DNA from: Leucocoprinus leucothites
Taxonomy: Eukaryota > Basidiomycota > Agaricomycetes > Agaricales > Agaricaceae
Direction of reading: 5' to 3'
DNA length: 64,000 bases
Assembly: GCA_013368445.1 (NCBI GenBank)
Contig: JAACJO010000024.1
Span: 1-64,000, forward strand
The notes under the pieces were generated by a model. That model was given only the letters and a program-made list of their open reading frames with translations. It did no database searches and was not told where the DNA came from. Every line of letters starts with the position of its first letter. Within the stretch, counting starts at the first letter, position 1. Of the stretch, positions 45,178-57,841 are shown in pieces. Both the position numbers and the translations under genes were made by a program.

Positions 45178-46999
45178 TATGGGGGCGTGAGGCGAATTTT
45201 CTGATAACGGACTCCCTGGCTTAAAAGCGATAGGGATACTTCTACAGCTTTTGTAGCTGGCATGGCTATACGGCAATTTGCACGTGTTCAAGGCCTCGAA
45301 TCTGTGCCTTCAGCAATATCCCTAGTATTATAGCTTGCAGCCGAATATACCAAGTTCAAATGCCCTTAGCCCTGCGCGGTGCCCCAAAGCGTATATTACA
45401 GCTGAGGGTCTGCTCACACGCAGCCATGGCATAGCCTCTTCTTGACTGAAGGGTGACACGTATCCGTTTAGGTTTGCGCTATTTATGAGAATTCGGTACC
45501 AGGAAATTGAGACAGACGCAGACGCTTCGTCCTCGGTTACCCGCTCGGGTGTGGTCTATTGCTCCTGAGGTGTGTACATGAAGAGTTGGAGACGCAAAGG
45601 TATCAACAGCTTGATTGAATCATCACTCGTCTCCGTGAGTGCGAAGAAGTTTGACTGCATTGTCAGAGAAGCCGACGAGCATCAGGATACGTTCCCATTT
45701 TAGCAGTTCCCAGCAACCTTTATGGGCCCTTGACAAGACAGCGACCATTACCTGTACAGCAGGAACGCCGTTGGTGCGTAAGGCGCACTGAAATATGTTG
45801 TCCCGTAGTTTCTGAATGCAAAGAACAATAGAGGGTCCTAAGAGACAAGCGCCGAAATGGAGTATGCCAAAGCACAGTGCGGCGTATGTGTGGATGTACC
45901 AAGCCAGCTGAGGGACTATGTGCTGCAGGACTGGCTCCTTTGACCAGGAAGCTCACACAAGAGGTAGGGTCTGCGGCAATTGTCACGGTCAAACCATCCC
46001 AGATCCTGACAATTTTGCCGGAGAGTCGTCAGAATGGGAAATTAGGAGGTGAAACCTAATAAGTTATGCTGCTGTTAGGATGCATCCAGTTGCTCATGAG
46101 ATCATTCAAAAAGCGAAGTAGGGTATGTAAGTGGCGATACGGAGAATTAAGTGCTGTTGTGCATAGCCTGTACTGCCCCAAGCTATTAGCGTTGGGAGCG
46201 AAGCGGCAGCGAGCGGGTAAACAAAATCTTTAAACGATAAACACTTTTTCCCCCAAGGTCAGCACGGTAACGTCATCGAGTTCACCTGCCCTTCATGGAA
46301 TGCCTGTTTCGATTCCTCCAGGTATCTCAAGAGTGTATCTCCCGGTATACTACTGTAGTGTGCAACACTTGTGAATAGGCTCCTAGGGACTTGGGCTACC
46401 AGGTTTGTATCCGTTGCGCGCCGCGAAATGCCAATTATCCTGTCAAAAGAGGTCAAACAGCTTTTGAGCGATAACCACCAGTCCTCCCTGAGCGCTGAAC
46501 GGTCGCTTACCTAGCTCCGCAATGGTGTTGAAGCGCTGAATAGGGGGTAAGCTTGCTATCTAACAATGAAGCAACCTCACTAAATGCTGGACACCTAACA
46601 CAATGCCGATCGAACCTACTGAACTTTGAAGGCACCGTACCGTCAATGCGCCTCTCCGGGTCTCCAGATAGGGGTTTTGGACCTTCACAATTTCAGTCTG
46701 GAAGAGAGTGGTCATGGCAAGCGCCTGCTATTTTGAGCCAAAGGGATTATTAAGGTAATTATCCATTCAATTTTTAACTTAAAAATACGTCAGAACATTG
46801 GCGCAGAGTGCCCGGATCACTACCTGTTAGGGGCGCTATGAGCATCCATGCGCTTGCTAATTCAACGTGTTACCCCTGCAGTGTTGGCGGATCGCCCACA
46901 AAGATGAGTTGGGATGCTGGTTTTTACAGCTATTTCCACGTATAAGACCATTGGAGGCTGGCTCGATTGTAACTGGCACACAAAACATCTCTATTCACC
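45178..46999. other. Spacer between P6 and P7
   Basis: About 1.8 kb between divergent family genes. Only short open frames are present and no repeat is recognised. It presumably contains both promoters. Confidence 0.4.
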
Positions 47000-47947
47000 A
47001 TGCATTCAGTCAACTTCACAAACAGCAGTGTTTTCGTGATAAACAATAGTACTATCACTCATGTTTCCGGAAACCAAGTCAACTATAATGTTTCCGTTAA
47101 ATCCTCCTCTCGTACGACGAATTTCACTGCACCTCATCGACAGCAATACAACCCCGCACATGGCCCCACCACCACCACAAGTTCTGGGCCTGCTTTTATA
47201 CCAGAGTCCTATGCTCAGAAATCAGTCATTCCAGTTCGCGCTCAGCGAGATGACGAGGTGAACACACTCTAAGCCGCTCCTGAATAAGGATGGTATATTA
47301 ACTCGGGGGACTCTCAGGGACAACAAAACCAACTTCAGGTCTCTCGAACCTCTGGATCGCCTACGCGAGACATCGCTCACCCTGTCGCCTCTGGAGCACA
47401 ATCACTCGTTATTACTCAGTCTAGTTCATCGACCCCATCCAAGTCCACCCCTCCTCCGTCCCGCTGGACCTCTGCACTGAATATTGCCAATGAACACGGG
47501 CAATCCTGCCCTCATACATTCTCTGAAACCCAGTACCCCTGGGATAATAGCGTATACACCACACAAGCCCCACTATCGCCTTCAACCGGATCCCAATATA
47601 CCACCTCCCAAATGCCGTTTATCCCCGGTGTTACTGCTACTACGACAATAACAACAACAAACGACAGGAGCAACCCAAGTGATCGTCAGCACGAGAACAT
47701 GATGATGCCTCACCACCCCTACTGGAGAGAAATAAGCTCAGTTGCACCACTGCCTCCCCGAAACTTCCACAGCCAGATGCACCACTCACAAGCTTCTGAA
47801 TTCTATCATCCAAATCATTTTGAACAGCGTGACCAGCGGTTGTTCTTCCACCAAGAAGAGACTGCTCATTCTGCTATTAACGCTTCGAAAAACGCCTCCA
47901 TAAATATTTGTCGTTGCCAACATACAGATCCGGGCTGTGCCCAATAA
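47000..47947 (+). CDS. GN-NYN family member P7
   Basis: Exon 1 (47000-47257, 86 codons) reads MHSVNFTNSSVFVINN then STITHVSGNQVNYNVS and ends RAQRDDE with GAG. A 60 nt intron (47258-47317) gives GQQNQLQVSRTSGSPTRD; an acceptor 21 nt further is also in frame. The rest is Ser/Thr/Pro-rich: SSSTPSKSTPPPSRWTS, TTQAPLSPSTGSQYTT, then a His/Asn-rich stretch with PHHPYWREISSVAPLPPRN. It ends INICRCQHTDPGCAQ with TAA. About 295 aa. The Cys-containing tail is unique in the family. It has no membrane or enzyme domain. Confidence 0.65.
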
Positions 47948-48523
47948 TCTGTTGCATTCCTACGTTATTCTTGCACAATGCAGCGAGGATGTCGAAATGC
48001 AGGGGAAGAGGGGAGGAGGAAAGGGGTAGCGTGTATTTTGGGAAAATCACGAGGCGATAGTGTGGTGTTCATATGTAGCTTTATCTTTTGATTCATTTCA
48101 CAATCCTCGTCCCGAGCGTATGATACTTTTATACCAAAAACCGACCTTCTATTATACGCAATATAATATGCTTTAACGTATCAATCCACATCGAATAATT
48201 CACAAATAGCCCACACACAAATTCCAAAGGCATAATTACCGGCCCAATAACAACGGAGAAAGCCCGATGGGTAAACCTGGGGAGCGCAGTTGTTGCTCGC
48301 CACAGGAAGCGAGAGTAGGAGAGAGAAAGAGAGAAGAAAAAGGAAAGTGATTGCATAAAATAAACCGAACTAAAGGATATACACATAAGACGAGAACGAG
48401 CGACAGATCCAGAAAATGCATCACGACGAAAAAAAAGAGAGGCAAAGGAACCGTGTGGGGGGTATGTTACTAAGTACTCTACACCGAGAAGCAGAAAAAA
48501 AAACCATCCAAAAAAACACCACC
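47948..48523. other. Convergent 3' spacer of P7 and dynein tail gene
   Basis: No gene is supported. A minus-strand frame of 132 codons at 48129-48527 is pyrimidine-rich on its coding sense (Ser/Phe/Leu-rich product) and is most likely the 3' UTR of the dynein tail gene. Confidence 0.5.
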
Positions 48524-51500
48524 TCAAAACCTCCTCGACGCACCCACCAACCCCTCAATACTCTGATGCTCGAGATCATTCCTCGCCTTCAAAATCGACG
48601 CATGCATCTCCTTCATCGCATTCCCCAACTTCACCCCAAACCGACTCAATATATCCCTCTGCCACGAATCATACTTGGCATTCACCCGACTCTGCACCTG
48701 CTCATAATCAATCACGCACACCCCAAACGATTTCGACGTCTCGCTCGTGTCAAATGTCGATCGTGCTTTCTTAATCTCGATAAGGAGCTGTTGCCAGTGT
48801 AAAAGCGAGTCGCCGAGGCGGTTGAATACGTATTCGGCTTCGAGGTCCCACAAGGATTGGAATTGGAGCCATTTGGCAACGTAGTCTTTGAGCTGTTGGA
48901 CTTTGGTTTCGATGAGCTGGAAAGGTTTTTCAAGGGTGTTGTCGGTGAACCTTGTGAGCTATTCATAGAATTCCATCAGCGCCAATCATAGGCATCGAGA
49001 TAATTATACGCACAAGAGACACGTATGTGACTTCAACCGCAGACGCTTTCTGCATCTGCAGCCCAATCTCATACCGCGAACTCTGGATTCTTCTTAGCCG
49101 ACAAACAACACCTAACCAACCACATCAGCTTTCTTCATCACAGATAACACCTTCAGCTGACTCACCAAGCCAATCATGCAACTGTTTAATCCACGTCGCC
49201 CTCGCATACTCAATCGGCGGATCCAAGAAAATAACCTGATTCTGAATCCTAATCTCATGCACAATGGGCTTAACCACCATATGCGTCTCCATAAACTGGC
49301 CATCAACCACGTCAACATCTCACCCTCTCAGGGGAATAACAAAGAAAACACACACCTTTTCCTCCTTCACACCTTTCCCCCCTCTCCTCTTCCCTCCCAC
49401 ACCCACACCACCTCCAACACCGACACCACCCACATCTCTCACGCCCTGCACAACAGGCCCTCCGGTCTCCCTCCTCATCGCCATCATCGTCGTCTCCCCA
49501 TCTTCATTCTTATCAAACTCGGTACACCAAACTTGAATAATGGAGACTAAACGTTGAAGGAGAATGTCTTCTATACGTTTGTCGAGTTCTGCTACCCAAT
49601 TTTCGAGGTTCGCGTAGCCCTCTAAATTGAGTTTGTCGATCTAAAACATGAGGTAGGTGTGAGAATTGGAGCGTAGACGAAAGAGGGAGGGGGAGACGTA
49701 CGGAGGCTTGGATCTTTCCTAGTAAATCCGAGAACGCTTCTGTGGTATACGAGCACGTCGCAAGATCATCCACATTCCGTAGGATATCTTTATACAAGTC
49801 GATCACATTATTGGTTTTATCCTAGCGCCCGAAAACAAACAAACAAAACAGACTCAGCGCTTATAAAGAAGGTAAAATAAAGAAGGACAGTACCTGCAAC
49901 ACCGAAACCACACCCGCAAACTCTCTCACAAACTGTATATGTCTATTATCCCTCGCATCCGCAGAAGACACATATCTCGCCGTGTCATACTGATTCACAA
50001 AATGATCCCACCGGATATTCATCCCTACAAAACACACACACAGACAAACCCCATGTCAGAAAAACACAGAAACATCAATGAAGTATACACACCTCGACTT
50101 ATCATTCTCTGCGCATCATTCCTATACTCCGCAACCAACCACTCAATTCCCCTATTCCTCTCCACCAAATCCAGCGTCTGCCCATACGTCCTCACAGTCT
50201 CCATCAAACTCACAGCATGGGGATACACCCTCTTCGCATCCTTCGCCATATTCGTCACTGCATGCGGTACAGAAAATCCCAACCATAACAAATTGCGAAT
50301 TTCTTTGAAGAGCGTGATAATTTGAGGATCAAAGTTGACTGCGAGTTGCAGCTGCCAACCCCCAGCTCCACCGGCTGTACCAGACGCGCCTGAGCCAAAC
50401 CCGACTCCAATTCCGCTTCCTGAGGAAGCAGCAGTGGTGGAGGTAGCATTGGTGGTACCACTTGAGCCGGGGGCAGTTGCATTTCGAATCCGGACGATCT
50501 CGAATAACCGCCCATCAACACCCATATTCCGCCTATTGATATCCTGCATCCACGCATCGAAAACCAATTTCGTATCCAACTTTTTCCTGAACGCGAGCGA
50601 CTCCTGTTGTAGCTTTTGCCCTTCGGCATACAGCTCCCAACCCTTGCCCAACACGTCTTCTACACGTTTCATATAAGTGTGCAGTTGCCTGTCGATCTGT
50701 TTAGCCCAGATGATGGCACCAGCAATAGGTGGTATGTCGCGCATTTGCGACATGTGATAGGCTTCGGAGGAGCGGTATTGGGTTTTGAATTTGTGGTGGA
50801 GGCGTTGAATGTCTTCTTTGACGCTGTCGATGAGTTGGGTTTGGTATTCTTGAATGGCACCACGGATCTAAAATGAAACTGTATTAGAAATGGTGTATAG
50901 AGTAAAAAGAAAGAAAAATACCTTTGGACGAACGAATAATGCATTAAACTTCGAAAACACACGAAACATCTCATTCGCATTTCGTGCCGTCCCAAGCCGA
51001 TCTCTCAACCTCGCAATAATCTGATTCTCAACTCGTGAAACACGCTCATTATATGCGTTTTCTGCCGCAACCCAAATCTCCGTTCCCTCTAAGGAAAATA
51101 AAAGCCTCATCAGCCTCCAGAGACCAAGAGAAAAACAGCAACACTTACCAACCGAAACATCCAGCACATCAATCCTCTTGACAACTTCATAAGCCTCCTT
51201 CACTTCCTCCTCCATATCCATCCCTCCAACGTCCCCAACGCCAGACCCAATAACACCAGCCGCAACACCCGCACCCGCAAACACCATCGTCGTACCACCT
51301 AATCCCCTCGTCGGGCCCGTCATCACAGCCAACTGCTCATGCTGCTTCCTCCAATCCCTCAAATACCGACACCTCTCCTGCAGCTTGGCATGCGCAGGAG
51401 AAATCTTGATCGGAATAAACTTTTCCGATCGCCGACGGGTGACTTCACGAGCGACATTGGTGAACTCTTTCATTAGATCATCCCATGTTCGGAAGATGTT

Positions 51501-52893
51501 CATAGTTTGAGAGAGCAGACGTTCAAAGGTGTCATAGGGCGTGTAGGGGAGTCGGTGAGAGGTGAGAATGCGGAGGAGTTGATCATTGAAGTCTCGGGAG
51601 ATAGCTTCGACGAGTGGGAGAGCGCGACGGATGGGATAGGGTGAGAGTTTGAGTTTGCGGTTGATGTGCCCAAAAATGAGGTGTAAGCTTTCTTGGATCT
51701 TGTCGAGATCCGTAGCGGAGAGGAGTTCGTTCAAGGGAAAGTCTTTCATGAGTTGGTTGTATTTGTGTACCAGGTCTGTTGCGTCTTTGAGACCTGTGTC
51801 GGCCATGAAACTGACAGTGGCATGGAAGCGTTTGGCGTTCCGTAGACAGTCCATGACGACGTTGACCTGTTCTGAACGGAGCTGATTCTCGATCCCTTCG
51901 AGGGCGCGTTCGAGGGAAAGCCAAAAGTTGATTTCTTGGGATGCGGTTCCGGAGGAGACATCGCGCGTGAGCTTGGTTACGGCTTGGATGGATTTGATCC
52001 ATGAGTTGACGTGGGCGTGGAGGGTATTGAGGAAGGTAGAATCGTTGAGGAGCTTAGGGGGGATATGAGAGATGTTTGGCCGGACGCCGGCTCCTTGTGC
52101 CTACGCATGTCAAGATTAATATCCAGAGGACAAGGGGAGGTTTTGACTCACCTGTTCGACTGCTCGTTGAATCATGGGGTGAATGACAAGGTGTGTTTCA
52201 GGGATTTCGACGTTTTGCTGGAGGTGCAGCAGCGACAATTCGAGCTCGGCAAACTTTTTCTTCGTCATTGGAATACCTGATAAAAACAAGTCAATTGAAT
52301 GCTTCTATGCATGTCGCTGGTGACTGACCCATCTTCGTGTCTCCACCGTCCTTGTTTCCTCCCCGCGACCCTACAAAGGCGTCGAACCAGGGCTTGACAC
52401 CCTGACTGACAACAGCGTGAAGACTCTCATAAGGCGTCTCGTCTCCGGCAAAGAGATTGAGGAAATGGAGCTGCGTCGCGAGAGGCACAAGGGGATCCAG
52501 AGTTGGGCTGCGCTTAATGAGAGCGAGTGTTGTAACATTTGAGGAATTGTATGTGAGATGCGGTGTGAGGTGGTACGTGTATGTCGGTGCCAATCCTTCC
52601 TCTGCAGAACTACTGTCAATATCAAAACATAAGCCTACGCCAAAATACACACCATCGGACTCGTCCTTTGTTTTCACAATATATATCACTCCCCCAGCTT
52701 CAGCTGCAAATCGGCCCACACGCTCGTCAAACTCGTCGTCAAAGAGCGTGTCGAGGTCCACAGGGTCGGCTCCTATCACTGGCGGTAACAACGCCAGGAG
52801 GTATTTGCGGAAAATCAGAGGGTCAAATACTGTTGAGGGTTCTACAGCAGTATCGCCATTCATCGTCCCGTTCGTGTGTGTTGGCGGGTCCAT
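48524..52893 (-). CDS. Cytoplasmic dynein heavy chain, tail-only (split gene, N-terminal part)
   Basis: This encodes the N-terminal tail of cytoplasmic dynein 1 heavy chain, the part that dimerises and binds intermediate chains. The start at 52893 gives [15 protein letters not shown]. Exons separated by about a dozen short introns read [54 protein letters not shown] sequence, [165 protein letters not shown] and [17 protein letters not shown], ending [16 protein letters not shown] and TGA at 48524. The product is about 1,170 aa against more than 4,000 for an undivided chain. The linker, AAA1-6 ring and stalk are absent. Split dynein heavy chains are known in some basidiomycetes, so a partner gene should exist elsewhere. 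A Gly/Val-rich insert near 49400 is unusual and may be partly intron. Confidence 0.85.
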
Positions 52894-53348
52894 GAGGTGT
52901 TATTGGTGCAGTACACCGAAAAATAAGGAGTCCTTGGACGTCGTAGCGTGTCGTGAGAGGTGATGCGTGCGAGGGGGCTGATCGTCAGTAGTATATGCGC
53001 GTAGGCGCTGTTGTACACGATGAGAAAGAGGATTTGCTCGTCTTCGACCGCAGTGACCAGCTGCTCGCTTTCTCGTCGTCGTCTTCTTCTTCACAGAGTT
53101 GCTAAAGACGTGACCATTGATCACGTGGTGTCCGCCCGGCCCGCGCTTGCGCTCACCAGCCCTGAGAACGCACTTATGCACTCACCCATTGTCCAAGTTG
53201 ACATATATGCTCATAATCGGTCCCAGCCGACTTTCTCTCATATTTCCGAGGCTGCGGAGGCGGTGTTTTCTTTGTAAAGCTAATAAGAGACAAACAAACC
53301 AAAAATGCTATAAGTACTATTCGTGACTCCTCGAAACTCCAAGTTCCA
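52894..53348. promoter_or_regulatory. Divergent promoter region, dynein tail and P8
   Basis: 455 bp lie between the two start codons facing away from each other. Only a weak TATAAG is visible, about 40 bp upstream of the P8 start. Shared control is possible but unproven. Confidence 0.4.
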
Positions 53349-55172
53349 ATGGCCGCCAGCTTTGAGCGCGCAAACAATTTTTCCATCCACAACAGCACCT
53401 TTACTCATGTCGCTGGCAGTCAGCACAACTACAACTTCCAAGGCAACTCAGACTTCGAGACGATAGCACAAGTCACAGGAGCCAATACCGGGTCAAACTC
53501 TTTACTTCCAAGGCAACAGGATGCTACCCCTGCGGTAGAATCTTCAAACACACAAAGACTTGAAGATGCCCCTGATGCACCGGGCAGACGCAGGGTGTGC
53601 ACCATCGTCCTTGTACTCTCCACCAAGTCCTGATCCTTTTTTTCTTTTCTTTAGCCCAATGGTCGTCAACGGCAGTCTCGTACCTCGACCATGAATACAA
53701 ACGGCTCACCGTCGCCCCTTCCTGCCCGTCCTATTACGAACGACTCTCGTCGCTCTACGTTGGAGAGCCAGGTCGCTCCCAACCGCCAAGACTCTCAAGA
53801 CGTTTTCTCCCCAACAGGACCTTCTACTCCGAGAGTTCCTTTTGTACATCCAGGGCCTCCACCCCCGCTCCCAGTGGCTCCTAATCCACAGCAATTGCAG
53901 CTGTTACAAAAATTAGGAGAAGCTCCTCCTACCGAATCCCCCGCTTCTCCTACTCTAAAATCCCCATCCCCGCAAAATTCACCAGCCTCCATGTTGTCCC
54001 CTCCTTTACGAGACGCATCATTGCCCACAACCGGCACTACTCAAGTCTACTCTCTTTGTACCCCAAAGAGCACCGAGTCTCAATGCCCAGCGCGTCCAGC
54101 GACACCAGGACGCTTCAACACATTACCCACTCCCCCGCCTTCCCGCTCCTCCGCCGAGACACCTCCACCTCCACCTCCAGTTCCTCCTCGTCCACCCTCG
54201 CTAGCATTCGCAGGAAGCTATCCTTCCTCCCCTCCAAGCGAAAATAGCACTTCGGATACCCCAAACAGTATTCGCACATCCCCTAGCGCTGCACCGCCAT
54301 CGCTCCCAAATTTGACATCGCCTACTGCTCCCGAGGAATTAGCAACGGCTCGTCATAGCCCACCACGTGCGCCTTGGGAGTCTACGCCTGGTAGTGCGTA
54401 TGCGAGTAACGTTCCGTTACCAATGAGTCCTTTGAGCCCGACTACAAGCCGTCGTTCGGACAGCCTTGCGAGTAATGGAATTGGAACTCCACTCTTCGCA
54501 GGTGGAAGACCTCTCCCGCAGGGTCGTGCGTGGTTAGACGACGAACAGAGGATGGCTCAAACTCCTCTTCGGAATATCCAAGAAGACGCCCCTCGTCCCT
54601 GCCCTCCTCCTCCTACCCCTCATCCCTATCCCTATGCTCATGCTCAGCCTCAGTACCACCACCACACGCCACCCTCCCGAGCGCACACAACCCCCACTCC
54701 CACTTCTACCCCTTCGTACCTTCACTCTCCCCCTTCCACCCCATACGCTCACCCAGCACCTATAAACCAGGATATGTACGCCCAACATATCCAATCTCAC
54801 TCATCTATCCGCCGCGAATCATACGGTATGCTCTGGGGTTCTAATTCTGGGCCTCCTGTCGCACATACTCCTGCACCTGCACCTGCACCCGGACTCGCAA
54901 GTACACCCCCCATGCCCATGTCACCTCCAACGCAATTTCCTCGGCCCAATGACTTGAGCCCTTCCTATGCCCTGGGACCTCAAGCTCCAACTTTCGACGC
55001 GTGGGTTCCGCAATTTGGTGGTCAATCTGGACCGAATATGAATGGAGGACCTCCTGGGCCTGGGTACAGTCACCCGGAGGCTCGACCTCCTCCACAGCAC
55101 CAGCAACAGCAGTGGGCTTCTCAGGCTGGTAGAGTGCTGATGTCTGATCCGTTCTATTATCAGACTTATTAG
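53349..55172 (+). CDS. GN-NYN family member P8, long proline-rich form
   Basis: The largest intact member, about 587 aa. Exon 1 (53349-53594, 82 codons) reads MAASFERANNFSIHN then STFTHVAGSQHNYNFQ and ends APGRRR. A 60 nt phase-0 intron (53595-53654) leads to PNGRQRQSRTSTMNTNG. The long second exon is Pro/Ser/Thr-rich: PARPITNDSRRSTLESQ, GPSTPRVPFVHPGPPPPLP, ETPPPPPPVPPRPPSLAF with a class II SH3-ligand pattern (PPVPPR), PHPYPYAHAQPQYHHHTPP, SHSSIRRESYGMLWGSNSG and the end LMSDPFYYQTY. The exon 1 to exon 2 join is required because exon 2 has no family N-terminus of its own. The Tyr-rich end resembles that of P4 (TYYNAY). Confidence 0.75.
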
Positions 55173-57841
55173 GTGGGTCATATGCCTGGTGTGTGGAATT
55201 TGAGGATCGAAAAAGTTTGTCGAAAAAGTTAAAAAAAAAACTGAACTTTGGGTTCTCTTGTTTGTTGTCGGAGTTTGCTTTGTATTGTATTGTGCTTTTG
55301 CTTTGCTTTCGTTCTCGCTTTCGTTTATGTTTCGGATATTCTTTTTGCTTTAGATCTTTTTCGTTGGTTTAAGTGTTGCATTTTACTTTCTTTTTATTAC
55401 TTTCCTCTCGAAAATGAGGAAGAACACTTATTGGGTTTCATTTGTTCGCCCTTCTATATATATATTCACTTCTGTAGCTGTGTCTTCGTGTATTCTGTTC
55501 ACCTCGCATAACATGTCTCTCATAGCCTTAATGTTCCAAAGAGTATAGAAATCCATCCGCATTTCCCTCACGTGTAAGCTACAGCCTCGCGCGTCTAGAA
55601 CACGGGCTTAGAGAAGTGCTCAGTCATCTAAGCGTCAGTGCGGTCATTGACCTCGTGCTCTCCTTCTGCATCGCACACCGACATCATGAGAACTGCAGTA
55701 CCTCTCATGAAAACTTCGGAGAACAGCCTACGCGCTCAAAAGACAATAAAGCCTGTCATTCCTCGTGGTCGAGTGATTGATTGATCAACAGCACTTTTTA
55801 TTCTTGACGCCTTGTCGTTGACGGCTATCTGTGTATTTGAATAGCCACCGCCATGCACTGCACATATTTATATCATCCTTCTCCCGAGCTGGTTTAAATT
55901 GAGAGGCGGAGGATCAGGCCGCTGGTTTCAAGCGGGCTCGATGCTTCGTGAACACACGTTGTCCTTATGTAGACTCATTTGTATTTGAATGATAGGTTAA
56001 GCAGCCTACACACACAGACAGACCTGAAAATAAAATTCGCGCCTCGTTGTAGACTAGAGCCATCAAAAAAGTATCGCCTTTGACACACGCCCACGTTGTT
56101 TTCTCTCAAATGATGGGCCGGTGGCGCACACAGCAAAGGGCTGGCATTGGCTTCACAGTTTTGTGGGAGTCGCCCGTCACGCGCGTTCCTACTCTGTCAA
56201 CGTCGCTTTACATATAGTGTTTTGACTTAATGGGTAGGGGCCTGCCTTTCGATCTCCCTACTTCGAGCTGCTTGAGCGGGGGACACACAAGGATACACAA
56301 GGTGACACATTGTGCATATGTAAGCGCACTCAATCGGAAATATCCGATAACTAGATAGTTGAAGATAGTTGAACAAGGTTCATATATTGATCCGCCTAAC
56401 GAGCGTCTGACCACAGGCGTCTCCGTTTGCGCGTTCACGACTCTGGCTTCAGCGTTTTGAGATCACTCTCGTCATTGCTTGGCGCTCATTTTTCAATGCT
56501 CAACGTTACACTATGAGCTTTCCCCGACTTCCGTCCATCTTCCGAGTGGCCCATCAGTAACCTACATATTGCCCATTAATTCTGATCCAACCAAGCCTAG
56601 TAGTGTTTTACCGGTGAGAATAGTTTGCTCATAAGAGTTTGATAAGAAGGGACCTTCTCTCACTCGTGTCTCTTTGGCTTCATTGCTCAATCGAATATGA
56701 ATATTTGGGGATCAACGGGGATCACACTCGTGGAACGAATGTCAAGATTCATCGTTGTTTATCTAGGAAACTGAAATGCCCTTGACTGGAGCAGACACCA
56801 CGACAACTGGAATTTGCCATGCTCTTGTCTTCGTACACTCGGGATGCCGTCCCGTTTTTCCTCGACTCCGAAGGGGGCACAGCTTGATCGAATCATTTAG
56901 CGTGCAAGAAGTCGATCAGCGGGACTTTACAATTGTAGTGCGGAGGTTAGTTCAGAGATGGACGTGCCAATGTGGCGCTTGGTCCCTCTCACTGAGCGGT
57001 GTCGAGCTTACGGCATGATGGACTAATTAAGCTATTTTTATCACCGCCCTTGCTTGTATTACACTGTTCACCACACAGCCCCCTGAACACATACCTCCAA
57101 ATGGTCGCGCACGCTTGTACTACGCCGACTTCTGATACATGGCAATTCTCCGGGAAATACTGTAATGGTCAAATGAGATCCGTGCCGATGCTCATCTATG
57201 TGTATTTCTCAGGCACAAAGAAACGTCGAAGTCGAGAAGATATTCATAGGAAGTTTGCTCATTCTCGATCCTGGCCAAGGCTGAACAGACAGGAGGTTAT
57301 CTCGTCAGAAATGGTCGGACCGCGGTACAGAGCCATGGAGAACGTGGTTTGATATCATACCAGCGGTAGACATTTCATCGCTCTTGAGATCTTCTCGCAT
57401 CCTGAACCCGGTGTCCTTGGAAATTAGAGAGAGAGAAGACGCGGAAAGCCAATATTCGCCACAAGTCGTAAATTGTCGGTGCCTCATGCGCTTTATGAGG
57501 CTAGTAGTAACTTCTATCTAGGAGAGCAGTGAACTATTACCTCCTCGTAGGCACCGGGCTTGGGAGATCGGAAAATCCGTGACAGCGAATTTGATGCGAC
57601 AATCAGCGTTATCATTCCGAGTTATGAGCTTTATGTATAGCACTTTGCTAAATCCCCACTCTTACTGCATTTCATCGCTTATGGCACTGGCAAGCTTCGA
57701 AGACGAAGTTCTCCGCGTCTAGATTCATTGGCATGTCACTGTCGCTACGAATCATGATGAATGCTGCCTGAGCAACTAGGAGCATTTTTCTTTCTTCAAA
57801 AGGCCTCAGCTAGAACGTACATGTGCCCAACACCAATATCG
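55173..57841. other. Spacer between P8 and P9
   Basis: About 2.7 kb with no supported gene. The part after 55200 is T-rich on the plus strand and is probably the P8 3' UTR. Short open frames further on (e.g. 56999-57352) show no family resemblance. Confidence 0.4.

Noticed and set aside
48129..48527. Minus-strand open frame of 132 codons, Phe/Ser-rich with hydrophobic runs
   Set aside because: It lies directly after the dynein tail stop codon, is pyrimidine-rich, and is best explained as 3' UTR.
53795..54037. Gly/Cys-rich minus-strand frame
   Set aside because: It is the antisense shadow of the proline-rich exon of P8.
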